Shown: positions 14,716 to 21,725, numbered from the stretch's first letter. The stretch is 21,809 nucleotides of DNA from an uncultured Oscillospiraceae bacterium (GCA_900553955.1 USFO01000016.1:1-21809); one strand, 5' to 3'. The notes: generated from the letters alone by a model not told the origin. Numbers and translations: made by a program.

Positions 14716-15732
14716 ATGATTGAAATCAAAAACCTTTCAAAGACCTTTGAAACTGCCGACGGCAAGGTGGAAGCCCTTAAGGATATTTCCCTTTCCATTG
14801 AGGATGGCGATATATTCGGCATAATCGGCATGAGCGGCGCGGGCAAAAGCACCCTTGTTCGCTGTATAAATATGCTCGAACGCCCCACAAGCGGAACCGT
14901 TACCGTGAACGGCGTTGATATGGGCAGCCTTTCAAAGAGTGCGCTCCGCGCGGCGCGGCGCGAAATAACAATGATATTTCAAGGGTTCAACCTGCTTATG
15001 CAGAAGAACTGCTTGCGCAACATAATGTTCCCACTGGAGCTTGAGGGCGTTCCGAAAAAGGAAGCCGAAAGCCGCGCCCGGGAGCTGCTCAAGGTCGTGG
15101 ATCTCGCGGATAAAGAAAAGGCCTATCCCGCGCAGCTTTCCGGCGGTCAGCAGCAGCGAATTGCCATCGCAAGGGCGCTTGCCACCAACCCCAAGGTGCT
15201 CCTTTGCGACGAAGCCACCAGCGCCCTTGACCCCACCACCACGAACTCGATTTTGAGCCTTATTCGCAAAATAAACGAGGAGCTTGGCATAACGGTAATA
15301 ATAATCACCCACCAAATGAGCGTTGTGGAAAGCGTCTGCCGCCACGTTGCCATAATCGACGGCGGCGTTATCGCGGAGCAGGGCGCAGTGGGAGAGGTTT
15401 TCTCCCGCCCGAAATCCGCCGCGGCCCGCCGCCTTGTGTTCCCGGAGGGCAGCGAGGAATATCTTGTTTCCCGCAGAGAGGGCGAACGCTGCATAAGAGT
15501 GGCGTTCGACGGAGCGGACACCACCGGAACTCCGGTTATCGCAAAAATGGCGGTGGAGGAGGGGATAGAGGCGAATATCATCTATGCCTCCACCCGCAGC
15601 CTTGACGGAAAGACCTACGGCTCAATGCTTCTCGGCGTTTCCGGCGGAGAGGACGCCGTAAAGCGCGCTATTGCCTATCTTACAAAAACAAGCGACATTT
15701 CTGCGGAGGAGGTGACAGACGATGCCGAATGA
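14716..15732 (+). CDS. metN: Methionine ABC transporter ATP-binding protein MetN
   Basis: A 338-residue ATPase of the methionine importer, bound to the inner face of the membrane through MetI. Walker A GMSGAGKST is at 38-46, the Q-loop in MIFQGFN near 86-92, the ABC signature LSGGQQQR at 141-148, Walker B VLLCDE at 161-166 and the switch His in ITHQMS near 199. About 90 extra C-terminal residues (roughly 250-338) match the NIL domain of MetN, which in E. coli binds methionine and inhibits transport; it contains RVAFDGADTTGTPVIAKMAVEEG split across a typical NIL strand-helix pattern. The start follows GGGGA by ~6 nt. The last 11 nt overlap metI, so the two products are translationally coupled. 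Confidence 0.95.
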   Translation: MIEIKNLSKTFETADGKVEALKDISLSIEDGDIFGIIGMSGAGKSTLVRCINMLERPTSGTVTVNGVDMGSLSKSALRAARREITMIFQGFNLLMQKNCLRNIMFPLELEGVPKKEAESRARELLKVVDLADKEKAYPAQLSGGQQQRIAIARALATNPKVLLCDEATSALDPTTTNSILSLIRKINEELGITVIIITHQMSVVESVCRHVAIIDGGVIAEQGAVGEVFSRPKSAAARRLVFPEGSEEYLVSRREGERCIRVAFDGADTTGTPVIAKMAVEEGIEANIIYASTRSLDGKTYGSMLLGVSGGEDAVKRAIAYLTKTSDISAEEVTDDAE

Positions 15733-16429
15733 TTTTTTCGCTTCTCCGAGCTTTATTGAAGCCATGGAGATTTTTCGTGAGGAATTTCCCCTTGCAATAT
15801 GGGAAACCCTCTATGTGACCGTGGTGGCAACGGCGCTTGCCATTGTTCTCGGTCTGCCGCTGGGCGTTCTGCTTGTTGCGGGAGAAAAAGGCGGCGTGCT
15901 GCCCCTGCCCGGCTGGATTATGAAGACCCTCGGCGTGATAATCAACCTGCTTCGCTCAGTTCCGTTCCTCATTCTTATGATGGTTGTGTTCCCGCTCACC
16001 CGCCTTATCGTCGGAACGGCGGTGGGAACCGTGGCTTCCATAGTTCCGCTGACCATAGCGGCGTTTCCATTTATAGCAAGGCTTGTGGAAAGCAGCCTGC
16101 GTGAGGTGAACCCGAACATCATTGAAATGGCGCAGAGCATGGGCGCAAAGCCTGTTCAGATAATCATCAAGGTTATGCTTCCGGAAAGCGTGCCGTCGCT
16201 TATTTCCGGCGCGACCATCGCCATTACCACCATCCTCGGTTACACTGCCATGAGCGGTATGATAGGCGGAGGCGGCCTCGGTAAAATCGCCATAAATTAC
16301 GGCTATTACAGATACAAGTACATTGTAATGATAATGGCGGTTATCCTGCTCATCCTGCTTGTGCAGGTGTTCCAAAGCGTGGGAACCCGCCTTGCCCAAA
16401 AGCTTGATAAGCGGCTGAAGAATAAATAA
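15722..16429 (+). CDS. metI: Methionine ABC transporter permease MetI
   Basis: A 235-residue inner-membrane permease with about five spans. The first is near residues 27-50, and spans follow around 65-90, 95-118, 160-185 and 200-225. The EAA-type coupling segment SLREVNPNIIEMAQSMGAK lies near 125-143 and faces the ATPase. The GGGGLGKIAINYGYYRY stretch near 183-199 is typical of MetI. The start ATG at 15722 follows GGAGGTGA and overlaps the metN stop by 11 nt. It is the last gene of the T-box-controlled unit and is followed by a strong terminator. Confidence 0.95.
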   Translation: MPNDFFASPSFIEAMEIFREEFPLAIWETLYVTVVATALAIVLGLPLGVLLVAGEKGGVLPLPGWIMKTLGVIINLLRSVPFLILMMVVFPLTRLIVGTAVGTVASIVPLTIAAFPFIARLVESSLREVNPNIIEMAQSMGAKPVQIIIKVMLPESVPSLISGATIAITTILGYTAMSGMIGGGGLGKIAINYGYYRYKYIVMIMAVILLILLVQVFQSVGTRLAQKLDKRLKNK

Positions 16430-16436
16430 GCAAAAA

Positions 16437-16466
16437 AATCCCCCAAAGCAACGCTTTGGGGGATTT
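16437..16466. terminator. Bidirectional terminator between metI and the GNAT gene
   Basis: AATCCCCCAAAGC (16437-16449), loop AAC, GCTTTGGGGGATT (16453-16465), with an A run before and a T run after. It serves the convergent metI (plus) and acetyltransferase (minus) genes. Confidence 0.92.
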
Positions 16467-16473
16467 TTGCTGC

Positions 16474-16899
16474 TCAGATTTTTCTGTAAGTCACATAGTA
16501 CGCGCTTTTGCCGGGCTGCTTTTCGCCAAGGGGAATTGCGTAAAAGCCGTATTTCTCAAAGAAGCCGAGGGAATCTTCAAGACATTCGGCAACCATAGCC
16601 TTCGGCTTTCTGTCCTCAAGGACGCGGTCAAGTATTGCATGGGCAACGCCTTTTTTGCGGTAATCCGGCGCAACGGAAAGAGACATAAGAGAGCAAACGT
16701 CGCTGGTGGCATCGTCCGCAGCGGCAAAGCCGCAAACATTATCGCCCTTCATCGCAACATAAAGAGAAATTCCGGAGCTTTCGCAGATATGTTTGAGCGC
16801 ATCGGAATAAACAGGGTTGCGGAAGAAATGGTTTTCTGCAATTTCGGCATACTCGGGGTCGGCGGTGGAAACTTTTTTTATTTCAAGCATGGAATTCAT
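16474..16899 (-). CDS. GNAT family N-acetyltransferase
   Basis: A 141-residue protein with the GNAT fold, the usual minimal length. The acetyl-CoA-binding motif A is SLSVAPDYRKKGVAHAILDRVL at about residues 72-93 (split here as SLSVAPDYRKKG and VAHAILDRVL), matching the R/Q-x-x-G-x-G/A pattern as RKKGVA. SLGFFEKYGFYAIP near 109-122 is the usual last beta strand and helix. It should transfer acetyl groups to an amine; the substrate is unknown. Two starts are possible: 16899, with AAAGG only ~3 nt upstream, and 16890, with the same site at ~12 nt. The gene stands alone, convergent with the met operon, and a weak promoter (TTGATT, TTATAA) may lie in the 16900-16960 A/T-rich region. Confidence 0.85.
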   Translation of the reverse strand: MNSMLEIKKVSTADPEYAEIAENHFFRNPVYSDALKHICESSGISLYVAMKGDNVCGFAAADDATSDVCSLMSLSVAPDYRKKGVAHAILDRVLEDRKPKAMVAECLEDSLGFFEKYGFYAIPLGEKQPGKSAYYVTYRKI

Positions 16900-17220
16900 C
16901 TGCCTTTGTTAAAAATACCTTTTTATAATAATACAATTCTGAAAAAAATCAAGGCTTGTGCGAAAAAATATTTTATTTAACAGAAAATCCGCTTGTTTTT
17001 TTGCAAAAGCATGGTATGTTTATAAGGGAAACCATTTATGAGAAATTTGATATACAAAAAGTTGAAAATTGCAAGTTTATTACAAATAGGATAGAACAGC
17101 GCGCGAATTTCGGCGGTTGCAACTACAGGTTGACAAATTTTCAAGGGCGTTTGCTTTACTGTAAACCGCTTTTTGGGGTATAATCCGGTCGTAGCAAGCA
17201 AAAACGAGGAGGTCACACAG
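16900..17220. other. A/T-rich intergenic region with divergent promoters
   Basis: This 321-nt gap separates the GNAT gene (minus) and the XRE-membrane regulator (plus). The left half is A/T-rich without a credible gene. A TTGACA at 17130-17135 has no -10 at normal distance other than TTTACT (17155-17160, 19 bp away). No tRNA, terminator or repeat was seen. The promoter for the right-hand gene is listed separately. Confidence 0.5.
17155..17184 (+). promoter_or_regulatory. Promoter and possible operator of the XRE-membrane regulator
   Basis: TATAAT (17179-17184) with a weak -35 about 17 bp upstream (TTACTG, 17156-17161). The -35 region coincides with an 11-bp palindrome TTTAC-T-GTAAA (17155-17165). 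A poor -35 covered by a palindrome suggests regulated, possibly autoregulated, transcription; that is inference. Confidence 0.6.
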
Positions 17221-18210
17221 ATGATTTTAGCAGACAAAATAATTGAACTGAGAAAGAAAAACGGTTGGTCGCAGGAGGAGCTTGCGGAAAAGGTCGGAGT
17301 TTCACGCCAGTCCGTTTCAAAGTGGGAGGGTGCGCTCTCCGTTCCGGATTTGGACAAAATTCTTCTTATGAGCCAGATTTTCGGCGTATCCACGGACTAT
17401 CTTCTTAAAGATGAGTTCGGCGAGCCGGAATATACCGAAACAAAAAACGCGCCCGCGGCGGAGGAAACCCCGCTGCGCCGGGTTTCCATGGAGGAGGCGG
17501 CGAGCTTCCTTGAGGCGAAGAAGCAAACCGCGCCGAAAATCGCCCTTGCGATTTTTCTCTGCATCGTTTCGCCGATTGTACTTATACTTATGGATGGGCT
17601 TTCCGACCGAAAGCTGATTGGCATGAGCGAAAGCGCCGCCGGCGGAATCGGGCTTATCACGCTGATTGTGCTTGTGGCGGCGGCTGTGGCGCTGTTTATA
17701 ATCTGCGGTGCGAAAACCGAAAAATACGAATATCTTGAAAAAGAGCCCATAGAGCTTGAATACGGCGTTTCCGGCATGGTAAAGGAGCGCCAAAGCCGTA
17801 TGAGCGAAGCTCATACAAGGGATACCGTCCTTGGAATCTGCCTTTGCGTGCTTTCCGTCGTGCCGATTTTCGCGGGGCTGTTCACCGAAAAGGAAATATA
17901 CGCCGTAATGGGAATTTGTGCGCTGCTGTTTATGGTCGCCTGCGGCGTGCTCGTGCTCATAAGGAGCGGAATCCTTTGGGAGAGCACCCAAAAGCTCTTG
18001 CAGGAGGGCGACTACACCGTGGCGGAAAAGGAAATGAGCAAAAAAATCGCTCCCATAGTAACTGTATATTGGCTTTTGGCAACCGCGGGCTACCTTGCGT
18101 GGAGCTTTTGGACGGGCGCGTGGGACAGAACATGGATAGTCTGGCCTGTCGCAGGCGTGCTCTTCGGCGCGATTATGGCGATTGTGGGCATGATTAAAAA
18201 GAAGAGATGA
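17221..18210 (+). CDS. XRE-family HTH regulator with C-terminal membrane domain
   Basis: A 329-residue fusion of a DNA-binding domain and a membrane domain. Residues ~4-62 are a clear HTH_3/XRE domain (LADKIIELRKKNGWSQEEL, then GVSRQSVSKWEGALSVPDL and FGVSTDYLL). An acidic linker follows to about residue 95. From ~100 to the end there are about six hydrophobic segments (near 101-122, 141-162, 202-220, 225-250, 281-298 and 302-322), so the protein should be anchored in the membrane with its HTH in the cytoplasm. Such proteins are common in clostridia, but their signals are mostly unknown. The start follows AGGAGG at ideal spacing; an earlier in-frame start would overlap the promoter. It is monocistronic and ends at a terminator whose stem recurs twice nearby. 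It might sense envelope state or control neighbouring lipoprotein genes. Confidence 0.85.
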   Translation: MILADKIIELRKKNGWSQEELAEKVGVSRQSVSKWEGALSVPDLDKILLMSQIFGVSTDYLLKDEFGEPEYTETKNAPAAEETPLRRVSMEEAASFLEAKKQTAPKIALAIFLCIVSPIVLILMDGLSDRKLIGMSESAAGGIGLITLIVLVAAAVALFIICGAKTEKYEYLEKEPIELEYGVSGMVKERQSRMSEAHTRDTVLGICLCVLSVVPIFAGLFTEKEIYAVMGICALLFMVACGVLVLIRSGILWESTQKLLQEGDYTVAEKEMSKKIAPIVTVYWLLATAGYLAWSFWTGAWDRTWIVWPVAGVLFGAIMAIVGMIKKKR

Positions 18211-18223
18211 ATTTTGGGGAACT

Positions 18224-18253
18224 AAAAAGAAGCGGCGCGCGCCGCTTCTTTTT
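18224..18253. terminator. Terminator, copy 1 of a repeated stem
   Basis: AAAAAGAAGCGGC (18224-18236), loop GCGC, GCCGCTTCTTTTT (18241-18253). It lies between convergent genes and has A and T runs on both sides, so it can serve both strands. The 12-bp stem is shared with the hairpins at 19182 and 19807. Confidence 0.92.
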
Positions 18254-18273
18254 ATGTTATGCCATTTTGCAAA

Positions 18274-19053
18274 TCAGTAAGGTGGAAGCCCGCCAAAGTT
18301 GTAGAGCCTTTCGGCGTATTCGCAGATGGTGTAGTCGAATACATCGTACCTGTCGACCTCGGGAAAACGTCCCCAAGTTTTGTTTTTGCAGCCGACCGCA
18401 TAATTGTAGTAATTTCCGTAGAGAATTTTTTCGTTCTCTATAACCCATTCGCCGTCCTCTTTGTAGAGAAAGAAACTAACGGCAATAGTTTCATATGAGT
18501 TAGGAATAATGTCATAATCTTCTATTTCTTCGCTGTATTTATAGGGAGTGCAGCGGAAGTAAACATCCAATGTCATAACGGAATTGTCTTTTACTTCTAA
18601 GTATTTCATAGAGTAGTCAGCGCTGATTTCTATCTTATCGGCGATTTCATCGTTTATTCTTCTCATTGCGGCAAGAAAACTAATAAAATCTCCCTCGTAG
18701 TTTATTCCGTCAAAATAGGGCTTGCCGGTCACCATGTAGCTGAAATATTTATTAGCCCAATCCGCCACACAGTCGGGAAGGGGCTCGCCGTCTTGAACAT
18801 GGATTTCATTTGTCGGAATAGTATCGACCTTCGCGGGATTCGGAATCGTATCAAGAATATCGTCGCAATTTTCGAGCATCTCATAGACTTTTTTTCTGCT
18901 TTTGGCGATTTTCTTTAGATAAATATCTTCCCGTTCGGTTTCACTTTGCGAACTTTCGGAAGAAGCGTTTTCGCCGGTTTGCACGGTACTTGTGGGTGAA
19001 CAGGATGAAAGAGCAAGCACAAGGGCAAGCATAATAATGAATATCCTTTTCAT
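18274..19053 (-). CDS. Lipoprotein of unknown function
   Basis: A 259-residue predicted lipoprotein. The signal peptide MKRIFIIMLALVLALSSC ends at the lipidated cysteine (residue 18), followed by a serine/threonine/glutamate-rich linker of about 30 residues. The mature domain begins with a charged helix (YLKKIAKSRKKVYEMLENCDD, split as YLKKIAKSRKK and VYEMLENCDD). It ends with beta-type strands (YETIAVSFFLYKEDGEWVIE), a pattern that recalls NTF2-like folds, though I cannot assign a family. The start at 19053 is chosen because AAGGAG lies 8 nt upstream and the signal peptide begins there; the frame extends 6 codons further upstream without a ribosome site. It is preceded by its own promoter and is convergent with the XRE-membrane regulator. 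Confidence 0.8.
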   Translation of the reverse strand: MKRIFIIMLALVLALSSCSPTSTVQTGENASSESSQSETEREDIYLKKIAKSRKKVYEMLENCDDILDTIPNPAKVDTIPTNEIHVQDGEPLPDCVADWANKYFSYMVTGKPYFDGINYEGDFISFLAAMRRINDEIADKIEISADYSMKYLEVKDNSVMTLDVYFRCTPYKYSEEIEDYDIIPNSYETIAVSFFLYKEDGEWVIENEKILYGNYYNYAVGCKNKTWGRFPEVDRYDVFDYTICEYAERLYNFGGLPPY

Positions 19054-19085
19054 AGAAACACTCCTTCTCAATAGGTGCTAATTTA

Positions 19086-19113
19086 ATTATATAGCATAAA
19101 CAAAAAAATGCAA
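19086..19113 (-). promoter_or_regulatory. Promoter of the unknown lipoprotein gene
   Basis: On the minus strand TTGCAT (19113-19108) and TATAAT (19091-19086) are 16 bp apart, with TATGC just in front. The element TATATAGC (plus strand, 19088-19095) overlaps the -10 and recurs at 19151-19158 and 19493-19500. Confidence 0.65.
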
Positions 19114-19181
19114 CAATATTTCAAAAATTTATTAAAAATTCAAATTTGCATATATAGCTTTGTAATGCGCTGTGCAAATAA

Positions 19182-19209
19182 AAAAGAAGCGGCAATAGCC
19201 GCTTCTTTT
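19182..19209 (-). terminator. Terminator, copy 2 of a repeated stem
   Basis: AAAAGAAGCGGC (19182-19193), loop AATA, GCCGCTTCTTTT (19198-19209). It directly follows the stop codon (19214) of the minus-strand HTH gene; on that strand the U run comes from the A run at 19177-19185. Confidence 0.9.
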
Positions 19210-19213
19210 GCTT

Positions 19214-19441
19214 TCAGCCGCCAAAAAAGTATTGCAATATTGATAAGCGGTCCATCGGTTCAGGCTTCTGATAAGGCTTATATTTTCCATTGGGAAACAC
19301 GGTGCCAAGGGGAATACACCACCTATTATCAATGGACAAACGAATGGCATTTTTTATCTTTTTTTCGCGGCACCATTTACGAATTGTCTTCGGCGACACA
19401 TGGGCTATTTTGGCGGCTTCTTTTACATACATATAATTCAC
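19214..19441 (-). CDS. Small HTH (MerR/excisionase-like, HTH_17-type) DNA-binding protein
   Basis: A 75-residue protein. Its N-terminal ~50 residues match the winged-helix fold of excisionase and HTH_17 proteins: YVKEAAKIAHVSPKTIRKWCRE at about 4-25 (recognition helix SPKTIRKWC), then KKIKNAI and NRWCIPLG near 39-46, the usual R.W.IP wing. The last ~28 residues are polar with a hydrophobic end (SILQYFFGG). The start is GTG at 19441, with GGGAG 9 nt upstream; an internal ATG would cut into the first helix. It could be a transcriptional regulator or an orphan phage/ICE excisionase; no integrase is near. It is divergent from an XRE gene across a 119-nt gap with overlapping promoters, the layout of a small genetic switch. 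Confidence 0.75.
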   Translation of the reverse strand: MNYMYVKEAAKIAHVSPKTIRKWCREKKIKNAIRLSIDNRWCIPLGTVFPNGKYKPYQKPEPMDRLSILQYFFGG

Positions 19442-19478
19442 GACGATACACTCCCAAAAGCGTTAAGGCTATTTATAG

Positions 19479-19529
19479 ACTATATAGTATCATATATAGC
19501 CCACTTTGTCAATTGAGCATACCTATAAT
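19479..19529. promoter_or_regulatory. Overlapping divergent promoters and operator-like repeats
   Basis: For the minus gene, TTGACA (19512-19507) and TACTAT (19489-19484) are 17 bp apart. For the plus XRE gene, TATAAT lies at 19524-19529 with a poor -35. Between and over them are the palindrome ACTATATAGT (19479-19488) and direct repeats TATATAG at 19481 and 19493, 12 bp apart. The layout would let one bound regulator affect both genes. Confidence 0.65.
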
Positions 19530-19560
19530 GTGCTTATAACAAAAATTCCGGAGGGATTGT

Positions 19561-19803
19561 ATGAGCACATACGCCGCAGTAAGAAACAGAATTCTTGCGC
19601 TGCTTGAAGAAAAGAAGATGTCGATACACCGCCTTGCGATAGAATCCGCTGTCGCACCGTCCACAATAAAGAATATCCTCTACGGCAAAAGTACTAATCC
19701 GGGAATTGTTACAATAAAGATGCTCTGTGACGGCTTTGGCATAACACTTACGGAATTTTTTGACACAGAGGATTTTTTGAATTTGGAGCAGGAAATTAAA
19801 TGA
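19561..19803 (+). CDS. Small XRE/Cro-CI family transcriptional regulator
   Basis: An 80-residue protein that is nearly all one XRE helix-turn-helix domain (about residues 5-68): AAVRNRILALLEEKKMSIHRL, with the turn at IESAVAPSTIKNIL and the closing GFGITLTEFFD (first stretch is residues 5-25). The phrase APSTIKNILYGKSTNPGIVT is typical of clostridial Cro/CI-like regulators. The start has GGAGGG about 7 nt upstream. It likely binds as a dimer to the shared region upstream and may repress itself and the divergent HTH gene. It is followed by terminator copy 3, convergent with glyS. Confidence 0.88.
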   Translation: MSTYAAVRNRILALLEEKKMSIHRLAIESAVAPSTIKNILYGKSTNPGIVTIKMLCDGFGITLTEFFDTEDFLNLEQEIK

Positions 19804-19806
19804 TAT

Positions 19807-19837
19807 AAAAAAGAAGCGGCTCACGCCGCTTCTTTTT
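19807..19837. terminator. Terminator, copy 3 of a repeated stem
   Basis: AAAAAAGAAGCGGC (19807-19820), loop TCAC, GCCGCTTCTTTTT (19825-19837). It sits between the convergent XRE and glyS genes and can serve both. The stem is identical to copies 1 and 2. Confidence 0.92.
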
Positions 19838-19849
19838 ATTCTTTATAAA

Positions 19850-21226
19850 TCAGAACACCACTTTTTCCTCAAGGTAGCTTACAAGTTCATCAATAGGCAT
19901 TCTTACCTGCTCCATAGAGTCACGGTCACGAACGGTTACGCAGCCGTCGGTCTCGGAATCGAAGTCGTAGGTGATGCAGTAAGGAGTGCCGATTTCGTCC
20001 TCGCGGCGATAACGCTTGCCGATGGAGCCTGCGTCATCAAAGTCGACCATAAAGTGCTTTGCAAGCTTGTCGTGCACTTCAAGCGCCTGCTTGCTGAGCT
20101 TTTTGGAGAGCGGCAGCACGGCGGCCTTGAACGGAGCAAGCGCCGGGTGCAGGTGCAGCACGGTGCGGACGTCGCCCTCGCCCACGGGCTGTTCGTCGTA
20201 TGCGTCGCAGAGGAACGCAAGGGTTACGCGGTCTGCACCGAGGGAGGGTTCGACAACGTAGGGGATATATCTCTCGTTGGTTTCCGGGTCAAAGTAATCA
20301 AGGGTTTGGCCGCAGAATTTGCTGTGCTGAGAAAGGTCGTAGTCGGTTCTGTCCGCAACGCCCCAAAGCTCGCCCCAGCCGAACGGGAACAGGAACTCGA
20401 AGTCGGTGGTTCCCACGGAATAGAAGCTCAGCTCCTCCTTGGAATGGTCGCGGCGGCGGATGTTCTCTTTGGTCATGCCAAGGCGGAGCAGCCAGCTTTC
20501 GCAGTAATCTTTCCAGTATGCGAACCAGTCAAGGTCGGTGCCGGGCTTGCAGAAGAACTCAAGCTCCATCTGCTCAAACTCGCGGGTACGGAAGGTGAAG
20601 TTGCCGGGAGTGATTTCGTTACGGAAGGATTTGCCTATCTGACCGATGCCGAAAGGAATTTTCTTTCTGGTGGTGCGCTGAACGTTCTCAAAGTTCACGA
20701 AAATGCCCTGCGCGGTTTCCGGACGGAGATAAATCTGGCTCTTTGCGTCCTCGGTAACGCCCTGGAAGGTTTTGAACATAAGGTTAAAGGAACGAATGTC
20801 GGTGAAGTTATGAGAACCGCAGTTGGGGCATTTTACGCCTTTTTCGTCGACGAAAGCACGCATACGGTCGAACTCCCAACCCTCGGGGTCAACTCCGGTC
20901 TGCTCCTCGATGAGCTTGTCGGCTCTGTGGCGGGTTTTGCAGTCCTTGCAGTCCATAAGCGGGTCGGAGAAGCCGCCCACGTGACCGGAAGCAACCCACA
21001 CCTGCGGGTTCATAAGGATAGCGGCGTCAAGACCCACGTTGTAGGGGCTTTCCTGCACAAAGGCTTTCCACCAGGCACGTTTTACGTTGTTTTTGAACTC
21101 CACGCCGAGGGGACCGTAGTCCCATGTGTTGGAAAGACCGCCGTATATTTCAGAACCTGCGTAAACAAATCCGCGGTTTTTGCAAAGTGCAACGATTTTA
21201 TCCATTGTTTTGTCGGTAGCTAACAT
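19850..21226 (-). CDS. glyS: Glycyl-tRNA synthetase, single-chain (alpha2) type
   Basis: A 458-residue class II glycyl-tRNA synthetase of the eukaryote-like homodimeric type, which charges tRNA-Gly in the cytoplasm. The N-terminus has KNRGFVYAGSEIYGG and WDYGPLG, typical of this type. Two cysteine pairs (CKDCKTRHRAD near 93-103 and CPNCGSHNF near 134-142) fit a zinc-binding insertion. Motif 2 is RNEITPGNFTFRTREFEQME, where the arginine contacts ATP. Motif 3 is EPSLGADRVTLAFL. A C-terminal anticodon-binding domain follows (LAPFKAAVLPLSKK onward). ATG 21226 is chosen because AAAGGAG lies ~8 nt upstream; a GTG at 21235 touches that site. No T-box is visible in its leader, unlike many clostridial glycyl-tRNA synthetase genes. 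It is divergent from the riboswitch transcript. Confidence 0.95.
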   Translation of the reverse strand: MLATDKTMDKIVALCKNRGFVYAGSEIYGGLSNTWDYGPLGVEFKNNVKRAWWKAFVQESPYNVGLDAAILMNPQVWVASGHVGGFSDPLMDCKDCKTRHRADKLIEEQTGVDPEGWEFDRMRAFVDEKGVKCPNCGSHNFTDIRSFNLMFKTFQGVTEDAKSQIYLRPETAQGIFVNFENVQRTTRKKIPFGIGQIGKSFRNEITPGNFTFRTREFEQMELEFFCKPGTDLDWFAYWKDYCESWLLRLGMTKENIRRRDHSKEELSFYSVGTTDFEFLFPFGWGELWGVADRTDYDLSQHSKFCGQTLDYFDPETNERYIPYVVEPSLGADRVTLAFLCDAYDEQPVGEGDVRTVLHLHPALAPFKAAVLPLSKKLSKQALEVHDKLAKHFMVDFDDAGSIGKRYRREDEIGTPYCITYDFDSETDGCVTVRDRDSMEQVRMPIDELVSYLEEKVVF

Positions 21227-21266
21227 TTTGAACACTCCTTTATTTCGTCGCTGAAAGTACTAATTA

Positions 21267-21295
21267 AATATATTCCTTTATCGGTTATAAGTCAA
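21267..21295 (-). promoter_or_regulatory. Promoter of glyS
   Basis: On the minus strand TTGACT (21295-21290) and TATATT (21272-21267) are 17 bp apart. A 14-bp palindrome AATTTG-TG-CAAATT (21319-21332) lies upstream, between the two divergent promoters. Confidence 0.7.
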
Positions 21296-21354
21296 GCGTA
21301 AACAACATTTTATGCGTGAATTTGTGCAAATTATCGCCTTTTAGCGTTAATGCC

Positions 21355-21382
21355 TTGACAAAATAAAATAAAGGCGTATAAT
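21355..21382 (+). promoter_or_regulatory. Promoter of the cobalamin-riboswitch transcript
   Basis: TTGACA (21355-21360), 16-bp spacer, TATAAT (21377-21382). Transcription should start near 21389, some 35 nt before the structured leader. Confidence 0.85.
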
Positions 21383-21419
21383 TGCTTATTGGTAAGATTA
21401 TTTTTACCCAAAACAGAAT

Positions 21420-21626
21420 ATGGGCATACAGGAACAGGGCTCGCACGGGGACTTTCGCGCGAGTACAGAGAAACGGGGTGTGAATCCCCGACGCAGAAAC
21501 GGCACTGTAAGGTGTATGTTCTTTCCGATTGGCGCAGGTGCGCCGGTCACTCGGGTAAAACCGGGGAAGGCTTTGCGGAAAGACCGGGCTTTTGCCCCAC
21601 ACACCGAGTCAGGATATTCGGTTCCG
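21420..21626 (+). promoter_or_regulatory. Cobalamin-type riboswitch
   Basis: The conserved core reads GGGGTGTGAATCCCC (21475-21489), then ACGCAGAAACGGCACTGTAA (21491-21510), which matches the B12-box pattern GGTG.GAATCC..GC.G...CGCCACTGTGA. AGAGAAAC just before stands where most members have AGGGAA. The 3' conserved part CCGAGTCAGGATATTCGG (21604-21621) matches the AGTCAGGA element closed by CCGA/TCGG. Between them are helices such as GGCGCA-GG-TGCGCC (21531-21544) and TCTTTCCG/CGGAAAGA. Binding of a cobalamin should reduce expression of a downstream gene outside the window, most often B12 uptake, synthesis or a B12-independent enzyme. The class is inferred by eye. Confidence 0.85.
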
Positions 21627-21678
21627 ATTTTTTCACCGGCTTTCTCGGCGGAGCGTATGCGAGTGCATAAAAATGTTT

Positions 21679-21714
21679 GCACCAAGGCGAAAAAAGCGCT
21701 TTGGTGCTTTTTTA
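21679..21714 (+). terminator. Terminator of the cobalamin leader (expression platform)
   Basis: GCACCAA (21679-21685) pairs with TTGGTGC (21701-21707), with further GGC/GCG pairing inside and a T run from 21708. It lies ~55 nt after the aptamer and is the likely switch point. Confidence 0.8.
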
Positions 21715-21725
21715 TTGCGATTTTC

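Noticed and set aside
16956..17183. Possible 55-75 residue protein upstream of the XRE-membrane regulator
   Set aside because: No ribosome site, and it runs through the promoter and palindrome at 17155-17184.
20054..21223. Plus-strand open frame of 389 codons opposite glyS
   Set aside because: Antisense shadow; glyS is unambiguous on the minus strand.
21236..21354. T-box leader for glyS
   Set aside because: No AGTA, GAGA or GGTGGTACC-type sequence on the minus strand between the promoter and the start; only ~40 nt of leader is available.
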